A DNA stretch of 58,333 nt from contig JAQBQL010000013.1 in the NCBI GenBank assembly GCA_028287035.1, positions 1 to 58,333 of the forward strand, read 5' to 3'. Position numbers and translations under genes: made by a program. The notes under the pieces are model-generated. The model was given only the letters and a program-made list of their open reading frames with translations, did no database searches and was not told the origin of the DNA. How positions within the stretch are numbered: the first letter of the stretch is position 1; every line of letters starts with the position of its first letter. Shown in pieces: positions 32,839 through 40,585 of the stretch. Origin of the DNA: Labilithrix sp. (GTDB taxonomy: Bacteria; Myxococcota; Polyangia; Polyangiales; Polyangiaceae).

Positions 32839-34233
32839 TCACGGGCGCTCCTCGGCAAGCGTCACGAGCCAGCCGTGGGGCTCCCATGCCTCGTCGTCGG
32901 GGTCGAACCGGTAGGAGGGATCGCCGACGTTCGTGCCGACGAGCAGCACGTGGTCGACGCCGGCAAGATCGACGAGGGTCATCTGGGTCTCGGTCGCGCG
33001 CTGGCGGGTCGGCACCGCGACGCGGCCGAGCTCGTGTCCCTGCGCGTCGACGCGCACGAGCGCCCAGCGGAAGAGCGCGTGCTCCTCCCACGCGATCTCG
33101 ACCCGAAGGCGCGCGTCGGGCGCGGCGCCGGCGTGGGCGATCCGGAGCACGCTCATCCCGGTGGGAGCGACCGGGGCGCGAGGGGCGACGCGACGCGGTG
33201 ACGTCGGCCACGGAAGGTCCCAGTCGGGGGTGATGCTGGCAGCCTCGCCGAGCGCCCGCGTCTCCGGCGCGTGCAGGCCGTCCTCGGCGGCGCCGAGGAA
33301 CGCGCGCGCCACCGCGGTGTCGAGGAGGAGATCGTCGAGCGTCGAGCCGGTGCCGAGCGCGCCCTTGAAGCTGACGCGGAGCACGTCGAACACGTCGGGC
33401 TCGTCGTGCCACCGGAACGATGGCACGTCGGTCCGCGTCGGCGCGAGCGCCCACGACGCCATGATCATCGAGCCGGGGCCGCGGCCGTAGGCCCAGTCGA
33501 TGCGGCGCCAGAAGAGCGCGGCGCCGGCCTGGAACGCCGCGTCTTGCGCGGCGGGATCCGCCCCGCGCGCGTCGCACACCGCGCGCTCCGGATGCTGCTG
33601 GAACGCGGCGACGGCCGGCGCGGCGAACGCCTCGGCGCACGGGACGACGAGCTCCGCGAGATAGGTGGTCTCGGCCCGCGCGATCGCCTCCGGGGTGGCC
33701 GGCACCGAGCGGAGCAGGAACGCGCGCGCGATCTCGCGGGCGACGAGCGCGTCACGCGCGCAGCCGCGGCCGGCGACGTCCGCCTCGGCGAGCACCGTGA
33801 GCGCGCGGGCGCGGTCGAGCCTCGAGCGCACGTCGCGCTCGACCGGCCACGTGCCGCTCTCGGCGGCGGGCGCCACGAAGACCGGATAGGCGAGCTCCGC
33901 CGGGTCGACGTCGGGCGCCGGCAGACCGATGGCGCCCTGCAGCGTCTCCCACGCCCGTTCGGCGACCGCGAGCACGTCCAGCACCACGCGCGGCGACGTG
34001 GTCCGGCCGGCATGCACGCACAGCGGGACCCGCGCCGAGCATGCGCGGCTCTCGCGGACGAGCGACGGGGGGCTTACGTAAGCGATGACCGGCCCGGGCA
34101 GGCCCACGTCGGGCGGGGGCGCGGGAGCCTCCTCGTCCTCCTGCGCACGTGCCGCACGCGCGCAGGAGACCACGGCGAGCACGGCGAGCACGGCGAGCAC
34201 GCGGACGAGGAAGGCAGCGAGTCGATCGCTCAC
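32839..34233 (-). CDS. hypothetical exported protein
   Basis: 464 residues, beginning with GTG at 34233. Signal peptide VLAVLAVLAVVSCARAARAQ, encoded partly by a 9-bp tandem repeat, followed by an acidic/Pro-rich stretch. The body is helical with scattered Cys (SRACSARVPLCVHAG, GRGCARDAL, VPCAEAF, ERAVCDARG) that could form disulfides. WRRIDWAYGRGPGSMIMASW and HDEPDVFDVLRVSFKGALGT stand out as conserved-looking blocks, and the last 130 residues look like a beta-sandwich (LRVEIAWEEHALFRWALVRV). I do not recognise a family. It is divergent from the 34300 operon. Confidence 0.72.
   Translation of the reverse strand: MSDRLAAFLVRVLAVLAVLAVVSCARAARAQEDEEAPAPPPDVGLPGPVIAYVSPPSLVRESRACSARVPLCVHAGRTTSPRVVLDVLAVAERAWETLQGAIGLPAPDVDPAELAYPVFVAPAAESGTWPVERDVRSRLDRARALTVLAEADVAGRGCARDALVAREIARAFLLRSVPATPEAIARAETTYLAELVVPCAEAFAAPAVAAFQQHPERAVCDARGADPAAQDAAFQAGAALFWRRIDWAYGRGPGSMIMASWALAPTRTDVPSFRWHDEPDVFDVLRVSFKGALGTGSTLDDLLLDTAVARAFLGAAEDGLHAPETRALGEAASITPDWDLPWPTSPRRVAPRAPVAPTGMSVLRIAHAGAAPDARLRVEIAWEEHALFRWALVRVDAQGHELGRVAVPTRQRATETQMTLVDLAGVDHVLLVGTNVGDPSYRFDPDDEAWEPHGWLVTLAEERP
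34171..34201. repeat. 9-bp tandem repeat in a signal-peptide region
   Basis: CACGGCGAG is repeated three times with a fourth partial copy. On the minus strand it encodes repeated Val-Leu-Ala in the signal peptide core of the gene at 32839-34233. A change of copy number would lengthen or shorten the hydrophobic core in frame by three residues. Confidence 0.6.
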
Positions 34234-34252
34234 CGCTTCATGGTATGCCGAT

Positions 34253-34282
34253 TTGACACGTTGTTTCGCAGACCTCTATAAC
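34253..34282 (+). promoter_or_regulatory. strong sigma-70-type promoter for the 34300-35957 operon
   Basis: A perfect -35 TTGACA (34253-34258) and a -10 TATAAC (34277-34282, five of six) are separated by 18 bp. GAGGA before the ATG at 34300 gives a normal ribosome site. This is the clearest housekeeping promoter I see in the window. Confidence 0.75.
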
Positions 34283-34299
34283 CGTCGTCGCGAGGAAAA

Positions 34300-34854
34300 A
34301 TGGCCACCAACGCCTTCGATGCCAGCGGCGCGGTTCGATTCGACCTGAAGACCGGCGCCGCCTCGGACGCCCGCGGTGCGCGCCTCGTGCTCGTGCCGAG
34401 CGTCGCGCTCGAGAAGCTCGGGTCCGACGCGCTCACGATGCTCGGTCAGGCGATCGGCGGCACCGCCGGTGAACGCGTCGCTTCCCGGCTCGGCGGCGAG
34501 ACCGGCGTGCGCTCGGCCGCGGTCGAGACCGTCCTCTCGCACCTCGCGGGCGAGCTCGCCGTGTCGGGCGTCTTCGCGATGCACATCGAGCGGTGGGGCA
34601 AGGCGCTCGTGGCGGTGGTCGCGAACGCCAGCATCGCCAGCGAGATGTTCGTCGGCGCGGTGCTCGGCGCGGCCCTCTCCGCCGCAACGGGTCGCGAGGT
34701 CGCGGCGGCCTCGCTCGGCGGCACGGGCGGCGAGGTGCGCTACTTCCTCGGCTCGCAGGGCACCGCCGATCACGTTCGCGTGCTCATCGGCAGGGGCATG
34801 TCGCAGACCGACGTGCTCGCCACCATCCAGGGTCTCCAGGGAGCATCGGCATGA
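34300..34854 (+). CDS. hypothetical cytoplasmic protein (weak V4R-like resemblance)
   Basis: 184 residues, soluble, alpha/beta: RGARLVLVPSVALEKLGSDA, then LTMLGQAIGGTAGERVASRL, ETVLSHLAGELAVSGVFAMH with IERWGKALVAVVANASIASE, and REVAAASLGGTGGEVRYFLG followed by ADHVRVLIGRGMSQTDVLAT. The order (strand, helix with 'G..aG...a', strand, helix, strand, repeated beta hairpin) is loosely like V4R/heme-NO-binding-type folds, but I would not assign it. No catalytic motif or cysteine is visible. It has its own strong promoter and its stop overlaps the start of the next gene (ATGA), so the two products are made together. Confidence 0.75.
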   Translation: MATNAFDASGAVRFDLKTGAASDARGARLVLVPSVALEKLGSDALTMLGQAIGGTAGERVASRLGGETGVRSAAVETVLSHLAGELAVSGVFAMHIERWGKALVAVVANASIASEMFVGAVLGAALSAATGREVAAASLGGTGGEVRYFLGSQGTADHVRVLIGRGMSQTDVLATIQGLQGASA

Positions 34855-35957
34855 GCGCGAAGGAACGGATCGGCATGCTGCAGGGGCTCCTCGAGCGCGT
34901 CACCACGCGGGCGAAGGAGCCTCGCGGCAACGGCGCCGTGCACGCCGCTGCGCCGGCGCCCGCCCTCATCGCGCATCGCGCCGAGGAAGAGGCGCCAGGC
35001 CTGGTGGCTCGTCGCGCCGAGGAGGCGCCCGGCCTCGTCGCTCGTCGCGCCGAACAGGACGAGACCGCGCGGGCCAAGCTGCTCGATTCCGTCCCGCCCG
35101 ACACGGCGCACGGCCAGGACATGGAAGCCTATGCGGCGGCCCGCGAGGCCGCGCACCAGGACGATCTCGACGCGGACGTCGAGGTGTCGTCGGAGACCGT
35201 CGAGGTCGACATCGACATCGACGAGCCCGGCTACGAGCCTCCCGGCTACGAGCCTCCCGGCTACGACGCGGCGACGACGCCGGCGTTCGCGCAGCCTGGC
35301 GCGCAGAGCGGCGCGCAGCCGGTCGCGCAGCCGACGATGCCGCCCGAGGACCTCGAGGAGCTCGAGGAGGAAGAGCCGCGCGTCGCCCACACGACGGCCG
35401 CTCCTTCGGCGCCGCCCGAGGAGCTCGTGGCTGCCGCGCAGCCTGCCAACGAGATCGAGGAAGAGGCGCCGTCGTCGTCGCGCCGTCCCATCGCCGGCGA
35501 GGAGCCGCACGACGCGTACGCCGCGGAGAGCGCGCCCCGTCACACGCCGCCGCCCGAGTCGGGCAAGCAGGCGACTGCGCCGTCGGTTCATCCCGCCGCG
35601 CGTTCTGGCTCGGAGCCCACGTTCGAGCGTGAGGAGGCGGGCGCGTCGCTCAACCCGAGCGCGCCGCCGCCGTCGCTCGAGGGGCACACGCTCATCGGCG
35701 GGTGGCGCGAGCCTGGCCTCGGTCAGCCGCGCGTCCCGCAGGTCGGCGCGGGGCTCACCACGGGCGTGCGGGTCCCGGCTCCGCCTCCGGCGGCCGGGGC
35801 GCCTCCTGCCCAGGCGTCGGGCACGCGGCTCAGCCCGGACGTGACCCGGCCCGAGGTCGCGGCCAGCGCGGCGGGCGTCGCCTCGTTCGAGGGAGACGTC
35901 GCGATCGCGAGGCCCTCGACCATGGGCGAGCTGCTGGATCTGACGCTGTCGCTTTGA
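34851..35957 (+). CDS. hypothetical disordered protein with short internal repeats
   Basis: 368 residues, translationally coupled to the 34300 gene. The N-terminal 18 residues (SAKERIGMLQGLLERVTTRA) could be a binding helix. The rest is acidic and Pro/Ala-rich, surely disordered, with repeats: EEAPGLVARRAE twice (about 43-66) and PGYEP repeated as PGYEPPGYEPPGY (about 125-138), from a 15-bp DNA tandem. Short Glu/Asp runs (EDLEELEEEEP) follow. The C-terminus ends in an ordered-looking motif ASFEGDVAIARPSTMGELLD, then LTLSL, which looks like a short docking peptide. No enzyme or membrane segment is seen. It likely acts as a flexible scaffold for its partner. Confidence 0.72.
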   Translation: MSAKERIGMLQGLLERVTTRAKEPRGNGAVHAAAPAPALIAHRAEEEAPGLVARRAEEAPGLVARRAEQDETARAKLLDSVPPDTAHGQDMEAYAAAREAAHQDDLDADVEVSSETVEVDIDIDEPGYEPPGYEPPGYDAATTPAFAQPGAQSGAQPVAQPTMPPEDLEELEEEEPRVAHTTAAPSAPPEELVAAAQPANEIEEEAPSSSRRPIAGEEPHDAYAAESAPRHTPPPESGKQATAPSVHPAARSGSEPTFEREEAGASLNPSAPPPSLEGHTLIGGWREPGLGQPRVPQVGAGLTTGVRVPAPPPAAGAPPAQASGTRLSPDVTRPEVAASAAGVASFEGDVAIARPSTMGELLDLTLSL

Positions 35958-36023
35958 CAATGTTCATGTCCGGATGAATTTAATTCATCCGGACATTGAC
36001 AATATTCGAGCATCCCTTACAAA
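35954..36023 (+). promoter_or_regulatory. large palindrome flanked by direct TTGACA repeats upstream of the DUF2089 gene
   Basis: ATGTCCGGATGAAT (35966-35979) and its exact reverse complement (35983-35996) flank a TTA spacer, 14-bp arms in all. The palindrome sits between two near-identical 12-mers, TTGACAATGTTC (35954-35965) and TTGACAATATTC (35996-36007). The second TTGACA is followed after 16 bp by TACAAA (36018-36023), a reasonable promoter with a transcription start almost at the ATG (36030). The first TTGACA overlaps the TGA of the upstream gene (35955-35957). The palindrome is ideally placed to act as an operator, probably for the DUF2089 protein just downstream; a terminator function is less likely because there is no T-run. 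Confidence 0.6.
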
Positions 36024-36029
36024 GAGGGC

Positions 36030-36395
36030 ATGCCGAGGCTCGTCGCCACCTGTCCGAGCTGCCATCACGATCTGACGGCAACTCGCCTGGCGTGCGGCGC
36101 GTGCGGCACGAACCTCGACGGCAGCTTCGAGCTGCCTCACCTGCTGAAGCTCCCGGCCGCGGATCTCGCGTTCGTGAGCGCCTTCGTGCGTGCGTCGGGC
36201 AGCCTCAAGGCGATGGCCCAGCACGAGGGCGTCAGCTACCCGACGGTTCGCAATCGTCTCGATCAGATCATCCTGCGCCTCGAGGAGCTCGAGAGCGGGG
36301 TGCTGGCGAGGCGCCACGAGATCCTCGATGCGCTCGAGAAGGGCAAGGTCTCCGCCCACGAGGCGGAGCAAGAGCTCCGAAAGGTCGGCCTATGA
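36030..36395 (+). CDS. DUF2089 family protein, zinc ribbon plus helix-turn-helix
   Basis: 121 residues. N-terminal zinc ribbon VATCPSCHHDLTATRLACGA with CGTN (CxxC...CxxC, residues about 8-29), then a helix-turn-helix (SAFVRASGSLKAMAQHEGVS followed by YPTVRNRLDQIILRL) and a short C-terminal helix (RHEILDALEKGKVSAHEAEQ). This is the DUF2089 architecture and suggests a DNA-binding regulator with SHOCT-like end. The ribosome site AAAGAGG is close to the ATG; the promoter noted upstream would make the mRNA nearly leaderless. Its stop overlaps the start of the Yip1-like membrane protein gene (ATGA), as DUF2089 genes are often followed by membrane-protein genes. Confidence 0.88.
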   Translation: MPRLVATCPSCHHDLTATRLACGACGTNLDGSFELPHLLKLPAADLAFVSAFVRASGSLKAMAQHEGVSYPTVRNRLDQIILRLEELESGVLARRHEILDALEKGKVSAHEAEQELRKVGL

Positions 36396-37060
36396 CTCCG
36401 TCTCCCGTCACTCCTGCAGAACGTATCGAGAACCTCGTCCGCACGGGCAGCATCGCTCCGTCCGAGGGGCAGCGGCTGCTCACGGCGCTCGGCGGCGAGG
36501 GCGCGCCGCGCCGCTCGTTCGCGCGGCTGCTCACGAATCCCTTCGAGCGGCTCGGCGGCGAGCTCACCGCGGGCATCGGCCTCGTCGTCGCGGCGCTCTC
36601 GGTGGGCGTCGCTCACCTCGGCGTGCGCTTCGACGGCGCGCTCGACCTCCACGTGGTGCGCCATGCGGTGAGCGTGCGCGTCGCGCTGCTCGATCAGGTG
36701 GTCGCGTGGCTCGTGCCCGCGCTGCTCTTCTGGCTCTACGCGCGGGCGCTGTCGCCGGGGCGGCGTCTCCGGGACTTCGTGGGCGTGGTGGGCGTCGCGC
36801 GCCTGCCGCTGCTGCTATTCGCGGGCCCGGCGCTGGCGCTGACGCCGGAGCTGCCGTTCGACCCGGCGCATCCACCGGCGCGTCTCCTGGCGGTGGCGCT
36901 CCTCGCGTTGGCGTTCATCGCGCCGTTCCTGACCCTGCTGTATCGCGGGTTCGCGAACGCGTCGGGCCTCCGCGGCGCCGGCCGCCTGATCGGCGGCTTC
37001 GTGGCGGTGCTGCTGGCGAGCGAGCTCCTCTCGAAGCTGCTGCTGGCCGTCCTGACCTGA
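36392..37060 (+). CDS. Yip1-like integral membrane protein with N-terminal SHOCT-like segment
   Basis: 222 residues. AERIENLVRTGSIAPSEGQRLLTAL (about 9-33) is a short helix-turn-helix like the C-terminal segment of DUF2089/SHOCT proteins. NPFERLGGELTAG is followed by about five hydrophobic helices (IGLVVAALSVGVAHLGV, VVAWLVPALLFWLYARAL, VGVARLPLLLFAGPALAL, LLAVALLALAFIAPFLTLLY, LIGGFVAVLLASELLSKLL) in a Yip1-type layout. It is translationally coupled to the DUF2089 gene and forms a two-gene operon with it; it may sequester or signal to the regulator. The family match to Yip1 is by pattern only. Confidence 0.72.
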   Translation: MTPSPVTPAERIENLVRTGSIAPSEGQRLLTALGGEGAPRRSFARLLTNPFERLGGELTAGIGLVVAALSVGVAHLGVRFDGALDLHVVRHAVSVRVALLDQVVAWLVPALLFWLYARALSPGRRLRDFVGVVGVARLPLLLFAGPALALTPELPFDPAHPPARLLAVALLALAFIAPFLTLLYRGFANASGLRGAGRLIGGFVAVLLASELLSKLLLAVLT

Positions 37061-37491
37061 GGGGCGCGCGCGCGGCGTGCGTCCGAGGGCGCGAGGGCGC
37101 GTGCGGGCGTGAAGTCGTTCGGATCCCTGACGACTTCCGCGTGCCCCGGCGGGGCGTGGGGGCGCGGAGTCATTCGGATCCCTCACCATTTCCCGCGCTC
37201 CCCGGAGGGGCGTGGACGCGTGAAGTCGTTCGGATCCCTCACCACTTCCCCGTCGCTGCGCCGGGCGTTGCGGGAGCACCGCTCGCTGCCGCGTCGCTGT
37301 CGCGCGGGTCATGAGGGATCCGAACGATTTCTCGCCCTCACGCCCCCCCGCTGGTCGCGCCGAACGTGAGGGATCCGAACGACTTCGCGGCCCGCCGACG
37401 CGCCGCTCGTCGCGCCAGACGTGAGGGATCCGAACGATTCCGCAGCCCCGTGACACGCCGCTCGTCGCGCGCAACGTGAGGCGAGCTCGGG
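37061..37491. repeat. convergent intergenic region with an inverted array of 55-bp repeats
   Basis: This 431-bp gap between the Yip1-like gene and pilQ, which point at each other, holds no gene. It contains six full copies of a conserved core, TCGTTCGGATCCCTCA with an outer GAAG..., within 55-bp units: three forward (cores starting 37111, 37166, 37222) and three reverse (37311, 37366, 37421), plus a truncated seventh start (GTGAGG at 37476), all at 55- or 56-bp spacing. Between cores are variable sequences that share pieces such as GGGGCGTG and CGCCGCTCGTCGCGC. The whole forms one large inverted repeat centred near 37276. Transcripts entering from either side could fold into a long stem, so it may act as a two-way barrier, but it carries no T-run. 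Confidence 0.85.
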
Positions 37492-39792
37492 TCAGCGACC
37501 CAGGGCTTCGGCGCGGTTCACGATGCGGGGGGTCAGGAAGATCACCAGCTCGTTACGCGTGTCGCTCGCCCGGCGACGCTGGAACAGGATGCCGAGGACC
37601 GGAATGTCTCCGAAGAACGGCACCTGATCGAGGTTTCGACCGGTGTTGCGCGTGTAGATGCCGCCGATGACCGCGGTGTGTCCATCCATCACGAGCAGAT
37701 CGGTCTCCGCCTCGCGCTTGAGGATGGTCGGATCGCCGCGCGCCGAGGTCTGGTTGAAGTCGGGCTCGTCCCGGTTGATCTTCACGTGCATCGAGACCGA
37801 GCCGTCGGCCGTCACGTGCGGCCGGACGAGCAGCTGCAGCTTCGCTTCCTGGAAGGTCGTCTGCACGCCCTGCGCAGAGACCTGCGAGAACGGGATGAGC
37901 GTGCCCTGGCTGATGCGCGCGTCGCGGTTGTCGAGCGTCAGGATTCGCGGGCTCGACACGATGCGGAGGAGACCGCTCGCCTCGGCCGCCGAGAGGCGGA
38001 GACCGACGTTGAAGTTGTTGTCGATCGACCCGAGTGAGAAGCCGATCGCGCCGCCCTGCCCCGTGCCGGTCGCCGCCGGAAGGTTCACCGCGAAGTTCGG
38101 CTGCGAGACGTTGCCCTGGAAGGGCGACAGACCGCGCGAGTTGGTGTTCTGGTCGTAGTTACCGCCCGAGACGCCGACGCTCGACGGGAACGCGATGCCG
38201 GTCGGGTTGCCGGTGGCCTCGGAGAAGGTGGCGTCGCCACCCCACTGGATACCGATGTCACGGATGTAGCGGCTCGTCGCCTCGACGATGCGCGCCTCGA
38301 CGAGCACCTGCGGCGTCTGCGTGTCGAGCGAGCGAATGAGCTCCTCGATGTTGTTCAGATTGCCGACGATGTCCCGGGCGATGAGCACGTTCGTACGCTC
38401 GTCGACCGCGATCGACCCTCGCGGCGACAGCAGATCCTTGGCGCGCGCCTGGAGCTCGTCGGCGAGCGCGTAGCTCACCGGGATGAGGCGCGTCTCGAGC
38501 GGCGTCAGCTCGTATTCCTGCTTGGCGGCGGCGAGCCGGAGCTCGCGCTCCTTCTGCAGCGTCGCCATCGGCGCGACGCGGATCAGGTTCCCGCTCCGCA
38601 CCATGCCGAGGCCCTTGGCCTGCAGCACGACGTCGAGCGCCTGGTCCCACGGCACGTTCCGCATGCGGATCGTCACGTTGCCCGCGACGTCGTCGGCGGT
38701 GACGATGTTCACGCGCCCCACGTCCGCCAGCAGGCGCAGGATGTTGTGGATGTCGGCGTCCTTCAGGTCGAGGTCGATGCGGCGACCGCTGAAGCGCCCC
38801 GCCTGACCGTTGATCGACGACGCGAAGCCGGCGGTCTCGCTGGCGGTCCCGTCGATCTCGATCTTGACGTCGTCACCGCGGATCGAGGTCTCGATCTTCG
38901 GCCCCTCGGCCTCGCTGCGCTCCCGCGCGACGGTCACGCTCTTGCGCGACACCGCGTTGGCGCCCATGACTCCGGCCTTCGGCGCATCGAACGTCCACAC
39001 GATCGAGTTGCCCTCGACCGAGATGGAGCCCTGCTGCATGCCGTCGCGATCGATCTCGATGACCGTCGAGTCGGCGCCCGGGTCGTACGTCGCGCTGAAC
39101 GCCTTCAGCGGCGAGTGCTCGGTCGCCAGATTCGTGATCCGCGCGAGCGACTTCGGCAGCTGCGTCTTCTTCAGCTCGAGCCGCACGCGGCCGCCCGGCG
39201 TGGTGCCGAGCGAGTACGACGGCACCCCGCTGGTGGTGATGCGAAGGCGGTCCGCGCCGTTCTTGCCCTTCTCGAACCGCACGTCCGACAGCTCGAGGAC
39301 CGATGCCGCCTCGACGGCGCTCGCGACCTTGACGTCGGCCGCAGTGGCCGCGGCGGTGGTGGACGACGGCGTGAGGGTGACCTTCAGCGAGGTGCCTTCC
39401 GCGCGAACGCGGTAGGTGGCCTGCTTCACGAGGCTCACCGAGAGCCTCGTCATCATCCCCTGCTCGGTCTTGAACGCCTGCGTGAGCACACCGCCCACGA
39501 CACCGACCTGGGAGGTCAGCGCGTCCTTGACGCCAGCAGCGTCGGAGTTCGCGATGTCAACGAGCAGGCGCTTGCCACCGCTCTCGACGCGAACGTTGAA
39601 GACAGGGGCAGTGGTCCCGACAACCTCGATCTCGGTGGAGCCCGTGGCGGTGTCGACCGCACGGATCTTCACGTCACGAACGTGGTTCGGGGCCCCGTCG
39701 GCCCAGCTGAGCGTAGCCGACAGCACCAGCGCAGTTGCGCCGAGCACCGACAGTACCCTCTTGTGAAGCAAGCCCCTCTTCGCCGCTCTCAT
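37492..39792 (-). CDS. pilQ: type IV pilus secretin PilQ
   Basis: About 766 residues; forms the outer-membrane pore through which type IV pili extend. Signal peptide LSVLGATALVLSATLSWADG, then two AMIN-type beta domains for peptidoglycan binding (about 35-120, with the degenerate second in 165-270), an N0/STN domain (RRIDLDLKDADIHNILRLLA followed by DVGRVNIVTADDVAGNVTIR), an N1 secretin domain (QVLVEARIVEATSRYIRDIG region) and the secretin pore (LLRIVSSPRILTLDNRDARI, then VPFFGDIPVLGILFQRR and ELVIFLTPRIV). ATG at 39792 follows a GAGGAG. It is separated from pilMNOP by a terminator, so it probably has its own promoter or depends on read-through. Confidence 0.96.
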   Translation of the reverse strand: MRAAKRGLLHKRVLSVLGATALVLSATLSWADGAPNHVRDVKIRAVDTATGSTEIEVVGTTAPVFNVRVESGGKRLLVDIANSDAAGVKDALTSQVGVVGGVLTQAFKTEQGMMTRLSVSLVKQATYRVRAEGTSLKVTLTPSSTTAAATAADVKVASAVEAASVLELSDVRFEKGKNGADRLRITTSGVPSYSLGTTPGGRVRLELKKTQLPKSLARITNLATEHSPLKAFSATYDPGADSTVIEIDRDGMQQGSISVEGNSIVWTFDAPKAGVMGANAVSRKSVTVARERSEAEGPKIETSIRGDDVKIEIDGTASETAGFASSINGQAGRFSGRRIDLDLKDADIHNILRLLADVGRVNIVTADDVAGNVTIRMRNVPWDQALDVVLQAKGLGMVRSGNLIRVAPMATLQKERELRLAAAKQEYELTPLETRLIPVSYALADELQARAKDLLSPRGSIAVDERTNVLIARDIVGNLNNIEELIRSLDTQTPQVLVEARIVEATSRYIRDIGIQWGGDATFSEATGNPTGIAFPSSVGVSGGNYDQNTNSRGLSPFQGNVSQPNFAVNLPAATGTGQGGAIGFSLGSIDNNFNVGLRLSAAEASGLLRIVSSPRILTLDNRDARISQGTLIPFSQVSAQGVQTTFQEAKLQLLVRPHVTADGSVSMHVKINRDEPDFNQTSARGDPTILKREAETDLLVMDGHTAVIGGIYTRNTGRNLDQVPFFGDIPVLGILFQRRRASDTRNELVIFLTPRIVNRAEALGR

Positions 39793-39911
39793 TCCTTCGG
39801 CTCCTCGCGTCGCGCGTCTCACACGTCGTCGCGACTGGAACGGTAGGATGCGGGACCGCGCTTATCCCAATTTGTGGCGAAAGAAATACGGGCCACGTAG
39901 CCACTCGGGAA

Positions 39912-39946
39912 TGAAAAAAGCCCGCGCAGTCGTCCTGCGCGGGCTT
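39912..39946 (-). terminator. intrinsic terminator between pilP and pilQ
   Basis: AAGCCCGCGCAG (39918-39929) pairs perfectly with CTGCGCGGGCTT (39935-39946) around a five-base loop, giving 12 GC-rich pairs. On the minus strand the stem is followed by TTTTTT (39913-39918 as A on plus). It lies 26 bp after the pilP stop and 126 bp before the pilQ start and should stop most pilMNOP transcripts. Confidence 0.88.
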
Positions 39947-39972
39947 CGTTCCACGAGCGATTCGCCGCTCGA

Positions 39973-40584
39973 TCAGTCGATCTTGTCCTTCTGCTGGTCC
40001 GCTTCCGGATGCAGCGTCACGACGCGCGTGGCCGGCGGGATGCCCGGCTGCGCCGGATCCTCGCGGAGGAACACGAGGTCGCCGTCGCGCACGCGATCGA
40101 CGCGCCAGTTCAGCTGGTAGTCGGCGCCGTTCGCGCCACCGAGATGCACGATCTCGGGCCGCCCCACGAAGTCGCCGCGCTTCAGCACCCAGCCCTTGCC
40201 GCCGGGATCGACGACCATGGCGCGCGGGTAGTCGCCGCCGGTGACGATCGCGACGAGCTTCAGCTCGTCGATCGAGTACTGCGGCAGCACCACGGCGCGC
40301 TGGTTCTGCGTGACGTGCTGCTTCTCCTGCGGGGCGAACGTCGCGACGTACGTGCGGAACGGGTCGCGGTTGCGATCGCTCTCCACGAAGTCGTTCTCGG
40401 CGAAGTCGACGCGCGCGATCGGCGGCGGAGCGAGCGTGGGCGCGGCGCTCGCCGAGGCCGAGGCGACCGGCGGCGGCTTGCTCGTCCCGTTGTTGGCGGC
40501 ATCGAGCGTCTTCTCGGCGCTGCAGCCGCAGGTGAAGGCCGCCGCTGCGCAGGCAACAGCGGTGAGCGTGAGGAGTCGGTTCAT
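39973..40584 (-). CDS. pilP: type IV pilus lipoprotein PilP
   Basis: 203 residues. Lipoprotein signal LTLTAVACAAAAFTCGC (Cys about 21 lipidated), a Pro/Ala/Ser linker, then the PilP domain with the telling RNRDPFRTYVATFAPQE and YSIDELKLVAIVTGGDYPRA, AMVVDPGGKGWVLKRGDFVG segments. PilP sits on the inner membrane, binds PilN/PilO and contacts the PilQ secretin. It begins one base after the pilO stop. The terminator follows immediately. Confidence 0.93.
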   Translation of the reverse strand: MNRLLTLTAVACAAAAFTCGCSAEKTLDAANNGTSKPPPVASASASAAPTLAPPPIARVDFAENDFVESDRNRDPFRTYVATFAPQEKQHVTQNQRAVVLPQYSIDELKLVAIVTGGDYPRAMVVDPGGKGWVLKRGDFVGRPEIVHLGGANGADYQLNWRVDRVRDGDLVFLREDPAQPGIPPATRVVTLHPEADQQKDKID

Positions 40585-40585
40585 C

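Noticed and set aside
37111..37481. Looks at first like a short CRISPR array (conserved ~21-bp cores, ~34-bp gaps, regular 55-bp period).
   Set aside because: The core orientation flips halfway, the gaps share sequence blocks and no cas gene is present, so it is listed as an inverted repeat array.
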